DNA of 21,197 bases, taken from positions 1 to 21,197 of the forward strand of contig DFWO01000165.1 in assembly GCA_002380945.1 (NCBI GenBank), given 5' to 3'. Positions 1-7,550 of the stretch are shown piece by piece; within the stretch, counting starts at the first letter, position 1, and every line of letters begins with the position of its first letter. The translations under genes and the position numbers were made by a program. Below the pieces are notes generated by a model. The model was given only the letters and a program-made list of their open reading frames with translations, searched no databases and was not told the DNA's origin. Source of the stretch: Methylococcaceae bacterium UBA4132 (GTDB lineage: Bacteria; Pseudomonadota; Gammaproteobacteria; Methylococcales; Methylomonadaceae).

Positions 1-32
1 TCAACTTACATCGTATTAGCTATAAATTGATG

Positions 33-90
33 CCGTTTGTGGTGAGATTGTCGAACCACATTCACACTTCGACAAGCTCACCACGAACGG
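33..90. repeat. Long hairpin repeat, terminator-like on the plus strand
   Basis: Two 23-base arms (33-55 and 68-90) are inverted copies of each other with two mismatches, around a 12-base loop. The plus strand continues with six T (91-96), so it has the form of a rho-independent terminator for a gene entering from the left of the window. The core GTGAGCTTGTCGAA / TTCGACAAGCTCAC is of a kind I have seen as a dispersed repeat in proteobacterial genomes, so it may be a mobile palindrome rather than a dedicated terminator. It also lies 3' of the minus-strand gene at 139-861, but no T run follows it in that direction. Confidence 0.6.
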
Positions 91-138
91 TTTTTTAATC
101 ACAAATACTGCGTTTGCTATAAAACAAACCCGCAATTT

Positions 139-861
139 TTAGGTTGCCATGATGGGCATTTCACATTCTTCTTTGGCTTGGAAAAACCGTTTAAAGTAAG
201 GCATGAAGCTGATGGTGATGGGGATTGAGAAGAAACAATAAATGGCTGCTGCTTCACCTGTGGAAATATTAAATAACCATTGGGGCATAAATAAAGTTGC
301 TAAAGCCATAACGCAATGATAAGTGGAAATTCTGTAGTTATTTTTCCATAAAAAGCCACTTAACGCCAAGCCAAATAATGAGCCGTGGGTGACAAATAAT
401 CCGAAGGCACTGCTGATGTGATAACCAATGTGATATTTGCCCATAAATAAGCAAGCAACCATGTCACCGATAAAATTGGGTGCTATATCAAATAATTGCC
501 ATTGTTGCGGTAGAAAACTACAGATAATAAATGAACCGCTTAATGTTGCGCCGATTTGCGTGGCACGTTTTAAGGCGTTAGGGTCAGTTGAATAGGTTGC
601 TAAGGCGGGCATAATGGCAAACGCCTGTAAGGCGATATGGTAAGTGGATAATTCACTCAAAAATAAGTTAGTTCCATAACCACATTGATCAGCGACTGGG
701 TAAGCAAAATATTGGATAAATTCCATCATAGCAAAATGCAAAATGGCATAAGCTCTTGCTAATCTAACCCAAAACGGTTCTGACTTGTCTGAAAAAGTGA
801 TGCCCGAAGCAATAACGCCAACCACACCAAGGCTGAGCGACATATTGGCACTAAAACACAT
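139..861 (-). CDS. Multi-pass membrane protein, MC[FW]S-start family (DUF5765/DUF6629-like)
   Basis: The 240-residue protein begins MCFSA and is built of about six to eight hydrophobic segments. It carries a conserved-looking block with FAMMEFIQYFAYPVADQCG (about residues 43-61) followed by YHIALQAFAI. The MC-W/F-S start, the acidic residue in a membrane helix before a Tyr-Pro, and the following His-Ile-x-x-Gln are what I remember of uncharacterised membrane proteins filed as DUF5765 or DUF6629; I cannot separate the two by eye. Function is unknown. The start is well supported: the minus strand reads AGGAGAGG about eight bases before the ATG. It is monocistronic, 88 bases from the end of comF on the same strand, with a candidate promoter in that gap. 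Confidence 0.75.
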   Translation of the reverse strand: MCFSANMSLSLGVVGVIASGITFSDKSEPFWVRLARAYAILHFAMMEFIQYFAYPVADQCGYGTNLFLSELSTYHIALQAFAIMPALATYSTDPNALKRATQIGATLSGSFIICSFLPQQWQLFDIAPNFIGDMVACLFMGKYHIGYHISSAFGLFVTHGSLFGLALSGFLWKNNYRISTYHCVMALATLFMPQWLFNISTGEAAAIYCFFSIPITISFMPYFKRFFQAKEECEMPIMAT

Positions 862-911
862 AATTTATTCCTCTCCTAATTTAATAAAAAGATATTATCG
901 CGCATTTCACA

Positions 912-941
912 ATAATAGGGGATAAACCAAAATAATGTCCA
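912..941 (-). promoter_or_regulatory. Candidate sigma-70 promoter for the membrane protein gene
   Basis: Read on the minus strand, TGGACA (936-941) and TATTAT (912-917) are separated by 18 bases and lie upstream of the strong ribosome binding site of the gene starting at 861. Each box differs from consensus at one position. This is pattern matching only. Confidence 0.3.
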
Positions 942-949
942 TAATCTTA

Positions 950-1639
950 TTATGCCCTTGTACATACCCACACATCAACACGCGCTACGCCTGCTTTTTT
1001 TAAGGAGATTGCTAATTCATGCACTGTTGAACCTGTCGTCATCACATCATCGACTATAGCAATATGCCCTGCTGTTATTGGTTTAACCATAGAAAAGGCA
1101 TTTTTTACATTAGTACGCCGTTGTTTTGCAGTTAGTTGGGTTTGATGGGGCGTATCACGGTGGCGCGTACATGAATGAACATCGACGGGAATATGTAATG
1201 CGTTGCCAACGGCTCTGGCTATTTCAATAGATTGATTAAAACCGCGTTCACGGTAACGTGCTTTGTGCAGAGGGACAGGCAAAATACAATCAGGGCGGTG
1301 CGGATTTTGTTTAATACTTTCCGCTAATAACAAACCCAACAAACGGGCATTTTTATACTGAGCATTAAATTTCAAACCTGCAACTAAATAACGGGTTGCA
1401 CCGTCATGAAGTAATGGGGCATAAGTGGCATCAAACGCAGGCGGATGACTTAAGCAGTGACCACACAGCGGCGCGTCTATGTCCAAGGGGCGAGCGCAGT
1501 GATAACAGCAGCGAGTATTTTTCGGTAGTTGCGTATAACAGGAATAACACATATCTAAACCTTGCCATCCTGTATGATTACACAGAATGCAGGTAGGCGG
1601 TAATAGGTAATCCTGTATAATATTAAGCCAGTTGTACAC
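950..1639 (-). CDS. comF: ComF family phosphoribosyltransferase-like protein
   Basis: The 229-residue ComF/GntX-type protein has an N-terminal zinc-ribbon-like region with paired cysteines (C17/C20, C31/C34, C44-C45/C48, C59/C62). A type I phosphoribosyltransferase domain follows, with the PRPP-binding loop IVDDVMTTGST at 195-205. Family members are linked to DNA uptake in competent bacteria; the exact reaction is not established. The start codon is GTG (1637-1639). No strong Shine-Dalgarno is visible, but starting later would remove the first cysteine pair. It is divergent from bioB across 117 bases, an arrangement known from Pseudomonas and other gammaproteobacteria. Confidence 0.92.
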   Translation of the reverse strand: MYNWLNIIQDYLLPPTCILCNHTGWQGLDMCYSCYTQLPKNTRCCYHCARPLDIDAPLCGHCLSHPPAFDATYAPLLHDGATRYLVAGLKFNAQYKNARLLGLLLAESIKQNPHRPDCILPVPLHKARYRERGFNQSIEIARAVGNALHIPVDVHSCTRHRDTPHQTQLTAKQRRTNVKNAFSMVKPITAGHIAIVDDVMTTGSTVHELAISLKKAGVARVDVWVCTRA

Positions 1640-1669
1640 TTTATTTACTCATAGTAGTTGATAACGTAT

Positions 1670-1732
1670 GGTGTAGATGCGGATTTATCCGCACAGCGCG
1701 AATCAACTCGTGCTTACGCCGTGCGGACTACC
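1670..1732. repeat. Imperfect hairpin in the comF-bioB intergenic region
   Basis: TCCGCAC (1687-1693) pairs with GTGCGGA (1721-1727); the stem extends inward by three pairs after one mismatch, around a loop of roughly 18 bases. The left arm is also half of a small palindrome GCGGAT-TT-ATCCGC (1679-1692), so two alternative pairings compete for the same bases. GGTGTAG (1670-1676) and CTACC (1728-1732) add partial outer complementarity. It lies in the presumed bioB leader, 24 bases before the ATG, so it could be a repeat remnant or a leader structure. I see no BirA-type operator here. Confidence 0.4.
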
Positions 1733-1756
1733 TTCTAAACTTGGAGATTAACACAG

Positions 1757-2728
1757 ATGTCGCAAAACCCCGCAATACGCCATGATTGGCAACTTGATGA
1801 AGTACAAGCCTTATACGCGCTGCCATTTAATGATTTAATTTTTAAAGCCCAAAGTATCCACCGCGCTCATTTTGATGCTAACGAAATTCAAATCAGTAGC
1901 TTGCTCAGCATTAAAACAGGCTCATGCTCAGAAGATTGCGGCTATTGTCCACAGAGTGCGCGTTATGACAGCGACATAACGCCCGAAGCGTTAATGCCAA
2001 TTGATAAGGTATTACAAGCGGCTGAAACTGCTAAAGCCCAAGGTGCATCACGTTTCTGTATGGGTGCGGCATGGCGTAAACCGAAAGACAAAGACATTGA
2101 GCGTGTGGTGGAAATGGTGCAAGGTGTCAAAGCAATGGGCTTAGAAACTTGCGTCACCTTAGGTATGTTGACCGATGCACAAACTCAACGTTTAAAAGAC
2201 GGCGGTTTGGATTATTACAATCATAATCTTGATACCTCGGAAGATTATTATTCCGAAGTTATTACCACGCGTACTTATCAAGACCGTTTAGATACGTTGG
2301 CACGGGTGCGTGATGCGGGCATTAATGTTTGTTGTGGTGGTATTGTCGGCATGGGTGAAACGGATATTGATCGCGCCAAATTATTACTAGAACTGGCTAA
2401 CCTACCGAAACATCCAGAAAGCGTACCTATCAATATGCTGGTACAAGTAGAAGGCACGCCGCTAATGGGAACAGAAGCACTTGATCCGATTATTTTTATT
2501 CGTACTGTGGCAGTGGCAAGAATTATGATGCCAGAATCACGCGTGCGTTTATCGGCAGGTCGTACTAATATGAGTGATGAAATGCAGGCGTTATGCTTTT
2601 TAGCAGGGGCAAATTCTATTTTTTATGGTGACAAATTATTAACCACTGACAATCCCATGACTAACCAAGATTTAGCCTTGTTTGCTAGATTAGGTGTTCA
2701 TACGGGTGGTTCTAGTTACGCCGTGTGA
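1757..2728 (+). CDS. bioB: Biotin synthase
   Basis: BioB is the radical-SAM enzyme that inserts sulfur into dethiobiotin, the last step of biotin synthesis. The CxxxCxxC cluster motif is visible as C57, C61 and C64 (GSCSEDCGYCPQS), which ligates the SAM-binding 4Fe-4S cluster. The typical downstream blocks YNHNLDTS, CCGGIVGMGE and RLSAGRTNM (with the Arg that ligands the auxiliary 2Fe-2S cluster) are present. At 323 residues it is full length. The ATG at 1757 has GGAG 10 bases upstream. It is the first gene of the plus-strand biotin operon; bioF starts one base after its stop codon. Confidence 0.97.
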   Translation: MSQNPAIRHDWQLDEVQALYALPFNDLIFKAQSIHRAHFDANEIQISSLLSIKTGSCSEDCGYCPQSARYDSDITPEALMPIDKVLQAAETAKAQGASRFCMGAAWRKPKDKDIERVVEMVQGVKAMGLETCVTLGMLTDAQTQRLKDGGLDYYNHNLDTSEDYYSEVITTRTYQDRLDTLARVRDAGINVCCGGIVGMGETDIDRAKLLLELANLPKHPESVPINMLVQVEGTPLMGTEALDPIIFIRTVAVARIMMPESRVRLSAGRTNMSDEMQALCFLAGANSIFYGDKLLTTDNPMTNQDLALFARLGVHTGGSSYAV

Positions 2729-2729
2729 T

Positions 2730-3881
2730 ATGGAGCAATTAACTAACCATCTAGCAGAGCTGGCACAACAAGGTTTGTATCGCTCTCGACGGATTATCGA
2801 ATCACCGCAAAGTATTTTGTTACAAATTGATGGTAATAAGTACATCAATTTTTGCAGTAATGATTATTTGGGTTTAGCTAATCATCCCGATGTTATTCAA
2901 GCCTTTAAATCAGCGGCAGATACTTACGGAGTCGGTAGCGGCAGTGCGCATTTAATCTGCGGTCATAGTTCGGCGCATCACGCTTTGGAAGAAGAACTCG
3001 CGGCGTTTACGGGGCGTGATAGAGCGTTATTATTTTCCACAGGCTATATGGCGAATATGGGCGTGATTGCAACGCTAGTGGGTCGCAGTGATACTGTATT
3101 TCAAGACCGTTTAAATCATGCCTCGCTATTAGATGGGGCTTTATTATCAGGCGCACGTTTTAAGCGTTATAGTCATGCCGATACCGCACAGCTCGATGAG
3201 TTGATGAGTAATATCCCAGCAAAAAAACTGATTGTCAGCGATGGTGTTTTTAGTATGGATGGTGATTTTGCGCCATTACCCGCTTTGGTTTCCATAGCAA
3301 ATGCGTGTAAAGCATGGTTGATGGTTGATGATGCGCATGGTTTAGGCGTGTTAGGTCAGCAAGGTGGTGGTGTATTAGAACATTACGCATTAAATCAGAA
3401 CGATGTGCCTATTTTAATGGGAACATTAGGTAAAAGTTTCGGTACGTTTGGTGCATTCGTTGCAGGTTCTGAAGAATTGATTGAAACACTGATTCAAAAA
3501 GCCAGAACTTATATTTATACCACTGCTCTGCCTGCGGCGATTGCCGAAGCCACGCGTGCCAGTTTGAAACACGTTATTGCTGATACTTGGCGTAGAGATA
3601 AACTAAACCATTTGATTGAGCGGTTCAAATTAGGTGCGCAGCAATTGAATTTACCTTTAATGCCTTCTGACAGTGCTATTCAGCCACTGATGATTAACGA
3701 TAGTCAACAAGCGGTCAATATTAGTAATTATTTATTTGAACAAGGGTTTTTAGTCAGTGCCATTCGTCCGCCGACTGTGCCCAAAGGCAGCGCGAGATTG
3801 CGCGTGACGCTTTCCGCCTTACATGAAGAGCAGCACATAGACCGCTTGTTGGATGTGTTTGCTAAAATTCACAAAACATGA
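2730..3881 (+). CDS. bioF: 8-amino-7-oxononanoate synthase
   Basis: BioF is the PLP enzyme that condenses pimeloyl-ACP with L-alanine to give KAPA. From the ATG at 2730 the protein has 383 residues, matching the usual length; an upstream in-frame start at 2694 would add 12 unrelated residues overlapping bioB and is rejected. PLP-site features are NFCSNDYLGL (40-49), VDDAHGLGVLG (199-209) and the Schiff-base lysine K235 in TLGKSFGTFG. The C-terminal RPPTVPKGSARLR block is typical. No clear ribosome binding site is present, consistent with coupling to bioB one base upstream. It overlaps the next gene by 4 bases (ATGA). Confidence 0.96.
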   Translation: MEQLTNHLAELAQQGLYRSRRIIESPQSILLQIDGNKYINFCSNDYLGLANHPDVIQAFKSAADTYGVGSGSAHLICGHSSAHHALEEELAAFTGRDRALLFSTGYMANMGVIATLVGRSDTVFQDRLNHASLLDGALLSGARFKRYSHADTAQLDELMSNIPAKKLIVSDGVFSMDGDFAPLPALVSIANACKAWLMVDDAHGLGVLGQQGGGVLEHYALNQNDVPILMGTLGKSFGTFGAFVAGSEELIETLIQKARTYIYTTALPAAIAEATRASLKHVIADTWRRDKLNHLIERFKLGAQQLNLPLMPSDSAIQPLMINDSQQAVNISNYLFEQGFLVSAIRPPTVPKGSARLRVTLSALHEEQHIDRLLDVFAKIHKT

Positions 3882-4411
3882 ATATTTTTTATTTGCACTC
3901 TGATCCTAGCGTTTGCGCCCAACAACACGTTAATAAACACGTTGTTAAAATGGTGCTGGAATACGCACAACTGCTATCGACTGCACATCGTTTACTGGAT
4001 GGTGTAGAAACCTTGGGCATTACGGCGGCAGGGCGAACTATTAAACGTTGGCAACTGCCCGATGAACGTGATGGTTTGTTATATAGTGCTACGCATAACC
4101 AACATCCATCGGCGTTATGGACACGCGCTAGTCGAGATAATTATGAGTGGCTGTATCGCTTATTTGTTGCCGTGTGTGCTGAATATACCTTTCGATACGG
4201 CAAGGTTCACGCCACTGCAAGACTCATCGCACCGTTACAATCACCGCCTAATCATAGCCAGTCTTATGGCTTTAGCGAACCGACTCCTGCCATGCCCGAT
4301 AACTATAAAGTCGCAGGGAATGTGATGCAGTCATATCGCAATTATTATCTAGGGTCTAAAAGCCAACTGTTTGCTTGGAAAAATAGACCGATTCCTGATT
4401 GGATAGTCTAA
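3878..4411 (+). CDS. Conserved protein of unknown function inside the biotin operon
   Basis: The 177-residue soluble protein has no signal peptide or membrane segment. I recognise the general pattern (MNIFYL..DP..CA..H..KHVVKM.LE.AQLLSTAHR, then H-x-P / W-x-R-x-S-x-x-NY-x-WL, then YGKVH, AMPD-x-YKV and YRNYY-x-GK-type blocks) from uncharacterised proteins found in bacteria and in phages, but I know no function. Candidate conserved polar residues are D9, H17, K20-H21, K24, H37, H76, N88 and H111. Its start is fused to the bioF stop (ATGA) and its stop to the bioH start (TAATG), so it is translated within the bio operon. It could be an accessory protein or a passenger; nothing in the sequence assigns it to biotin chemistry. 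Confidence 0.85.
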   Translation: MNIFYLHSDPSVCAQQHVNKHVVKMVLEYAQLLSTAHRLLDGVETLGITAAGRTIKRWQLPDERDGLLYSATHNQHPSALWTRASRDNYEWLYRLFVAVCAEYTFRYGKVHATARLIAPLQSPPNHSQSYGFSEPTPAMPDNYKVAGNVMQSYRNYYLGSKSQLFAWKNRPIPDWIV

Positions 4412-5223
4412 TGCCTAAACTTTACTCAGAAACCTACGGGACAGGTAAGCCCATTACCTTAGTCCACGGTTGGGCAATGCACAGCGGTATCTGGCGCAGC
4501 TTTGCCCAGCAGTTAGCCGAGCATTATCAAGTCACTTGTATAGATTTACCCTCGCATGGTCGTAGTAGGGTGGGCATCGCACACCCTACCGCTCTCCCTG
4601 TGCATGAGCGTACCCCATTTACTTTAGAAGCAGTCAGTGACGCGCTAGTGGATGCACTGCCTGCAACACCCAGTTGCTGGTTAGGCTGGTCATTAGGTGC
4701 GACTATCGTATTAGACATTGCCCAACGTTATCCTGAACGTGTCAATGCCTTGATATTACTAGCAGGTAATCCGTTGTTTGTCAGTTCAGACGATTGGGCA
4801 GGCGTTAAGCCTACGCTATTAAATGCGTTTGCGGATAATTTAACGGCTGATTGCCAAGCTACATTACTGAGGTTTCTAGCCTTACAAGTTAACGGTTTGC
4901 CTGATGGTAAAGCCTTGTTAAAAGACCTTAAAGCGGCAGTTATGGAATGTGAAGCCCCTGATAATGACAGCTTGCAAGGTGGCTTGGACATACTCAAACA
5001 CACTGATTTAAGAGCCACATTAGCACAGCTCAACATTCCCATGTCAGTGATTCTAGGTGATAAAGATACTTTAGTACCTGTCGCCGTTGCTTCACAACTA
5101 CGGCAATTATCCGCTAATTTGGAGGTAAACATTGTTAACGGGGCAGGGCATGTGCCGTTTTTATCACACCCTCAAGAATTACTCGCACTGATTCGCCGTT
5201 TTATGGATACCCGATGCCCTTAG
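4411..5223 (+). CDS. bioH: Pimeloyl-ACP methyl ester carboxylesterase
   Basis: BioH is the alpha/beta hydrolase that removes the methyl mask from pimeloyl-ACP methyl ester. The 270-residue protein (E. coli about 256) has the oxyanion HGW block (19-21), nucleophile S94 in GWSLG, an acid residue likely D219 in GDKDTLVP, and H247 in GAGHVPF. The ATG at 4411 shares its first base with the upstream stop codon; a TTG at 4399 would be an alternative but adds only four residues. Between GRSR (50-53) and TLEAV it has about 11 more residues than E. coli BioH, encoded by a GTAG-footed palindrome (see repeat at 4565-4589). It overlaps bioC by 10 bases. Confidence 0.93.
   Translation: MPKLYSETYGTGKPITLVHGWAMHSGIWRSFAQQLAEHYQVTCIDLPSHGRSRVGIAHPTALPVHERTPFTLEAVSDALVDALPATPSCWLGWSLGATIVLDIAQRYPERVNALILLAGNPLFVSSDDWAGVKPTLLNAFADNLTADCQATLLRFLALQVNGLPDGKALLKDLKAAVMECEAPDNDSLQGGLDILKHTDLRATLAQLNIPMSVILGDKDTLVPVAVASQLRQLSANLEVNIVNGAGHVPFLSHPQELLALIRRFMDTRCP
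4565..4589. repeat. GTAG-footed palindrome embedded in bioH
   Basis: GTAGGGTG (4565-4572) and CACCCTAC (4582-4589) are a perfect 8-base inverted repeat around a 9-base loop. It encodes residues 52-60 of BioH, where the protein is longer than E. coli BioH. The pattern GTAGGGTGGGC is one I recognise as a dispersed repeat in several gammaproteobacteria. It shares the GTAG foot with the REP elements near the RAYT gene but differs from them in the stem. Confidence 0.65.
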
Positions 5224-5990
5224 ACAAAGCCAAAATTCGCCAATCTTTTTCTGCCGCTTCCGTCACTTATGATGGCGTTGCCGAATTACAAAGAACCGTT
5301 GGCTACGCGCTATTGAATACCGTTGATAGTCACATCACAGGGACATTATTAGACATCGGCTGTGGTACAGGTTTTTTAACCGCTGAATTATTACGCTTTA
5401 ATCCAGAATTGCTGATTGCTTTGGATATTGCTTTACCGATGTTGCACGTCACGCGCGACAGACGGTGGGTAAAAACTACGCCCACTCTGCTGTGCGCTGA
5501 TGCCGAATATTTACCGCTTATTAATAGTAGCGTTAATCATGTCTTCTCCAATCTTGCCTTGCAATGGTGTAGTAATCTGGTCGCGGTATTCACGGACATA
5601 AAACGCCTACTCAAACCTGATGGGCAGTTAATTTTCTCAACCTTTGCCCCGCAAACCTTGCAAGAACTCAAAGCCGCATGGTGTAGTGTTGATGACTACT
5701 CACACGTCAACGACTTTTATAACGCTGAACAACTTAAAGACTTTTTACAGCAAGCAGGTTTTACTCATATTAATATCACCAGCACGCTCTACACGCCGCA
5801 CTATGAATCCGTGTTCGCTCTTATGCGTGAGTTAAAACACATCGGCGCACACAACGTGCGGGCAAAACGTAACAAACACTGCACCACTAAAACCGCCATG
5901 CAGCGCATGATTGCCGCTTATGAAACTGCGCACGCTATCAATGGCAACATCCCCGCCAGTTTTGAAGTGTTTATGGTGATAGCAAGCTAA
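5214..5990 (+). CDS. bioC: Malonyl-ACP O-methyltransferase
   Basis: BioC is a SAM-dependent methyltransferase that masks malonyl-ACP so that fatty acid synthesis can elongate it to pimeloyl-ACP methyl ester. At 258 residues it is the usual length. The N-terminus has the BioC-type KAKIRQSFSAASVTYDGVAELQ; motif I is LLDIGCGTG (45-53), and the later FSNLALQWC and LKPDGQLIFSTF blocks are typical. The start ATG lies 10 bases inside bioH, so it is probably translated by coupling. Its stop overlaps the bioD start by one base (TAATG). Confidence 0.95.
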   Translation: MPLDKAKIRQSFSAASVTYDGVAELQRTVGYALLNTVDSHITGTLLDIGCGTGFLTAELLRFNPELLIALDIALPMLHVTRDRRWVKTTPTLLCADAEYLPLINSSVNHVFSNLALQWCSNLVAVFTDIKRLLKPDGQLIFSTFAPQTLQELKAAWCSVDDYSHVNDFYNAEQLKDFLQQAGFTHINITSTLYTPHYESVFALMRELKHIGAHNVRAKRNKHCTTKTAMQRMIAAYETAHAINGNIPASFEVFMVIAS

Positions 5991-6652
5991 TGGAAAAAGC
6001 CTACTTCATCACAGGCACCGATACCAATGTCGGCAAAACATGGGCAACATTGGCGTTAATGCACTACGTTAAACAACAAGGAAAAACCGTGATAGGCATG
6101 AAACCTGTTGCGGCAGGTTGTGAGTTACAGGATGGGCAATTAAAGAATGATGATGCTTTATTGCTACAAACGCACGCCTCGATGCCTGTGGCTTATGAGT
6201 TGATTAATCCTTACGCTTACTTACACCCCGTCTCTCCTCATATTGCAGGCATTCATAATCCCGTCAACGTCGATAGGGTAGGGGACGCATTGCATATTCT
6301 ACAGAGCTTAACCGACATCGTATTAGTCGAAGGCGTAGGGGGTTGGTACGCACCTATCAATGACCAACAAGCCGTTAGTGACTTAGCGCAAGCCTTAGCC
6401 TTGCCCGTCATTATAGTCGTTGCCATCCGTCTAGGCTGTATCAATCACGCCCGCTTAACTTACCAAGCAATCCACGCTTCAGGTTTGCCTTGTGCAGGTT
6501 GGCTGGCAAACTGTACCGACCCAGATATGCTCAACCGTGAAGAAAACATCGCCACCATAACAAGGCTATTAGACACGCCATTATTAGGTGTATTACCGTA
6601 TCAAGAAGCAATGGATGTTGATTTTTTAGCGGGGCAGATAGTCCTAGGTTAA
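5990..6652 (+). CDS. bioD: Dethiobiotin synthetase
   Basis: BioD is the ATP-dependent carboxylase that closes the ureido ring of dethiobiotin from DAPA and CO2. The 220-residue protein has the P-loop GTDTNVGKT (9-17, with K16), a VEGVGG block and the VAIRLGCINHARLT block characteristic of BioD. It is the last gene of the operon, and ends 11 bases from the convergent YbhB-like gene, leaving no room for a separate terminator. bioA is not present in the window. Confidence 0.96.
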   Translation: MEKAYFITGTDTNVGKTWATLALMHYVKQQGKTVIGMKPVAAGCELQDGQLKNDDALLLQTHASMPVAYELINPYAYLHPVSPHIAGIHNPVNVDRVGDALHILQSLTDIVLVEGVGGWYAPINDQQAVSDLAQALALPVIIVVAIRLGCINHARLTYQAIHASGLPCAGWLANCTDPDMLNREENIATITRLLDTPLLGVLPYQEAMDVDFLAGQIVLG

Positions 6653-6663
6653 CCATAACAGCA

Positions 6664-7224
6664 TTATCGTTGGTAAGTACCGATGAGTTCTTGGTAGTCC
6701 AGAATATGCCCCGCCATCGATTTTTCCAAACTCGCTTTATCAGGTTCATTCAGGTCTGGCAGCACAATATCCAGCGCGTACAGTTTATGAAAATAACGAT
6801 GCCGACCAATTGGTGGACACGGACCACCGTAACCGATTTTTTTCCAATCGTTGCTACCTTGTAATGTGCCTTGTGGTAACTCTAAGGTCTGCACAGCCTC
6901 AGCTAGTCCCGAAGCAGACGGCGGAATGTTATACAGCACCCAATGCACCCACGTTCTTTTCGGAGCCGCAGGGTCTGGCGCGTCAGGATCATCCACTATC
7001 AACACCAAACTCGCGGTATGTGCGGGTAGATTCGACCATTTCAAAGGCGGCGACACATTGTCACCATCGCAAGTGTAGCGTTTCGGAATGCCACCTTGCG
7101 CAGTAAAAGCGGATGATTGCAATAACATGGTCTGTTCTCCTTGTTGATGAGTATCGGCTGCTTTAGTGGTTGGTGATGCCAATAGAGTTAGCATTAATAA
7201 ACTGTATTGAAACTTTTTGTGCAT
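6664..7224 (-). CDS. YbhB/YbcL (PEBP-like) protein with signal peptide
   Basis: The 186-residue protein of the YbhB/YbcL phosphatidylethanolamine-binding-like family has an N-terminal export signal (MHKKFQYSLLMLTLLASP, likely cleaved around A22-A23). The ligand-pocket motifs are in order: YTCDGDNVSPPLKW (50-63), DDPDAPDP (78-85), TWVHWVLYNIP (91-101), GYGGPCPP (131-138) and HRYFHKLYALD (142-152). The biochemical role of bacterial members is not settled. An internal Met (residue 33, MLLQSSAF) would give the common cytosolic form, but the hydrophobic leader argues for export. It is convergent with bioD. The Shine-Dalgarno is weak. Confidence 0.9.
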   Translation of the reverse strand: MHKKFQYSLLMLTLLASPTTKAADTHQQGEQTMLLQSSAFTAQGGIPKRYTCDGDNVSPPLKWSNLPAHTASLVLIVDDPDAPDPAAPKRTWVHWVLYNIPPSASGLAEAVQTLELPQGTLQGSNDWKKIGYGGPCPPIGRHRYFHKLYALDIVLPDLNEPDKASLEKSMAGHILDYQELIGTYQR

Positions 7225-7279
7225 GGGTGAAGCCTTGGTTGTTTGGATGCTGAAATTGTTGTACTAGCGACAACCACAT

Positions 7280-7348
7280 ATTTCGTTTCATTGGATACGG
7301 GATTGTAAATAAATGCCTAATAGTACATAGCAATAAATGAAACGAAAT
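7280..7348. repeat. 13-base perfect inverted repeat with 43-base spacer
   Basis: ATTTCGTTTCATT at 7280-7292 is the exact reverse complement of 7336-7348; flanking bases do not extend the match. It lies 56 bases or more upstream of the YbhB-like start codon. It could be a pair of regulator half-sites, the ends of a very small non-autonomous element, or a stem. No target-site duplication is visible. Confidence 0.55.
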
Positions 7349-7519
7349 TCACAGACATAATAAACCTTTACTTTATTCTCATCTAAGAAATCAGAAAAAA
7401 CAATGATTCAGAATGGAGTATTAAAAGGTAGAAAATGGGTATTAAAAATATCCCATGCGGCTTTAAATTGAGCTGTAATCTTGTCGAATGACGAACAGAA
7501 AAAATGAAGGGTATGGCAA

Positions 7520-7546
7520 AGACGTTGCAGTGCAACGTCTCTACGG
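7520..7546 (-). repeat. GTAG-footed palindromic repeat, copy 1 (3' of GINT1-like gene)
   Basis: AGACGTTGCA (7520-7529) and TGCAACGTCT (7531-7540) form a perfect 10-base palindrome around one base, followed by CTACGG (GTAG foot when read on the minus strand). It begins 4 bases after the stop codon of the minus-strand gene at 7551. Copy 2 at 9011-9037 matches it at 22 of 27 positions. Confidence 0.7.
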
Positions 7547-7550
7547 TATG

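Larger units (their letters stand above)
7225..7550. other. 326-base intergenic region with inverted repeats, no gene seen
   Basis: I see no convincing coding sequence. It contains a perfect 13-base inverted repeat (7280-7292 / 7336-7348), a weak hairpin around 7435-7456 (ATGGG...CCCAT) and a palindromic repeat at 7520-7546 adjoining the stop codon of the next gene. The promoter of the minus-strand YbhB-like gene should lie here. Confidence 0.5.

Noticed and set aside
1640..1756. BirA operator or BioR box upstream of bioB
   Set aside because: TTGTACAC near 1632 resembles one half of a BirA site, but no matching second half is present and it lies within comF.
2694..2729. Earlier in-frame start for bioF overlapping bioB
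   Set aside because: It would add 12 residues unlike BioF N-termini; the ATG at 2730 gives the normal length and lies directly after the bioB stop.
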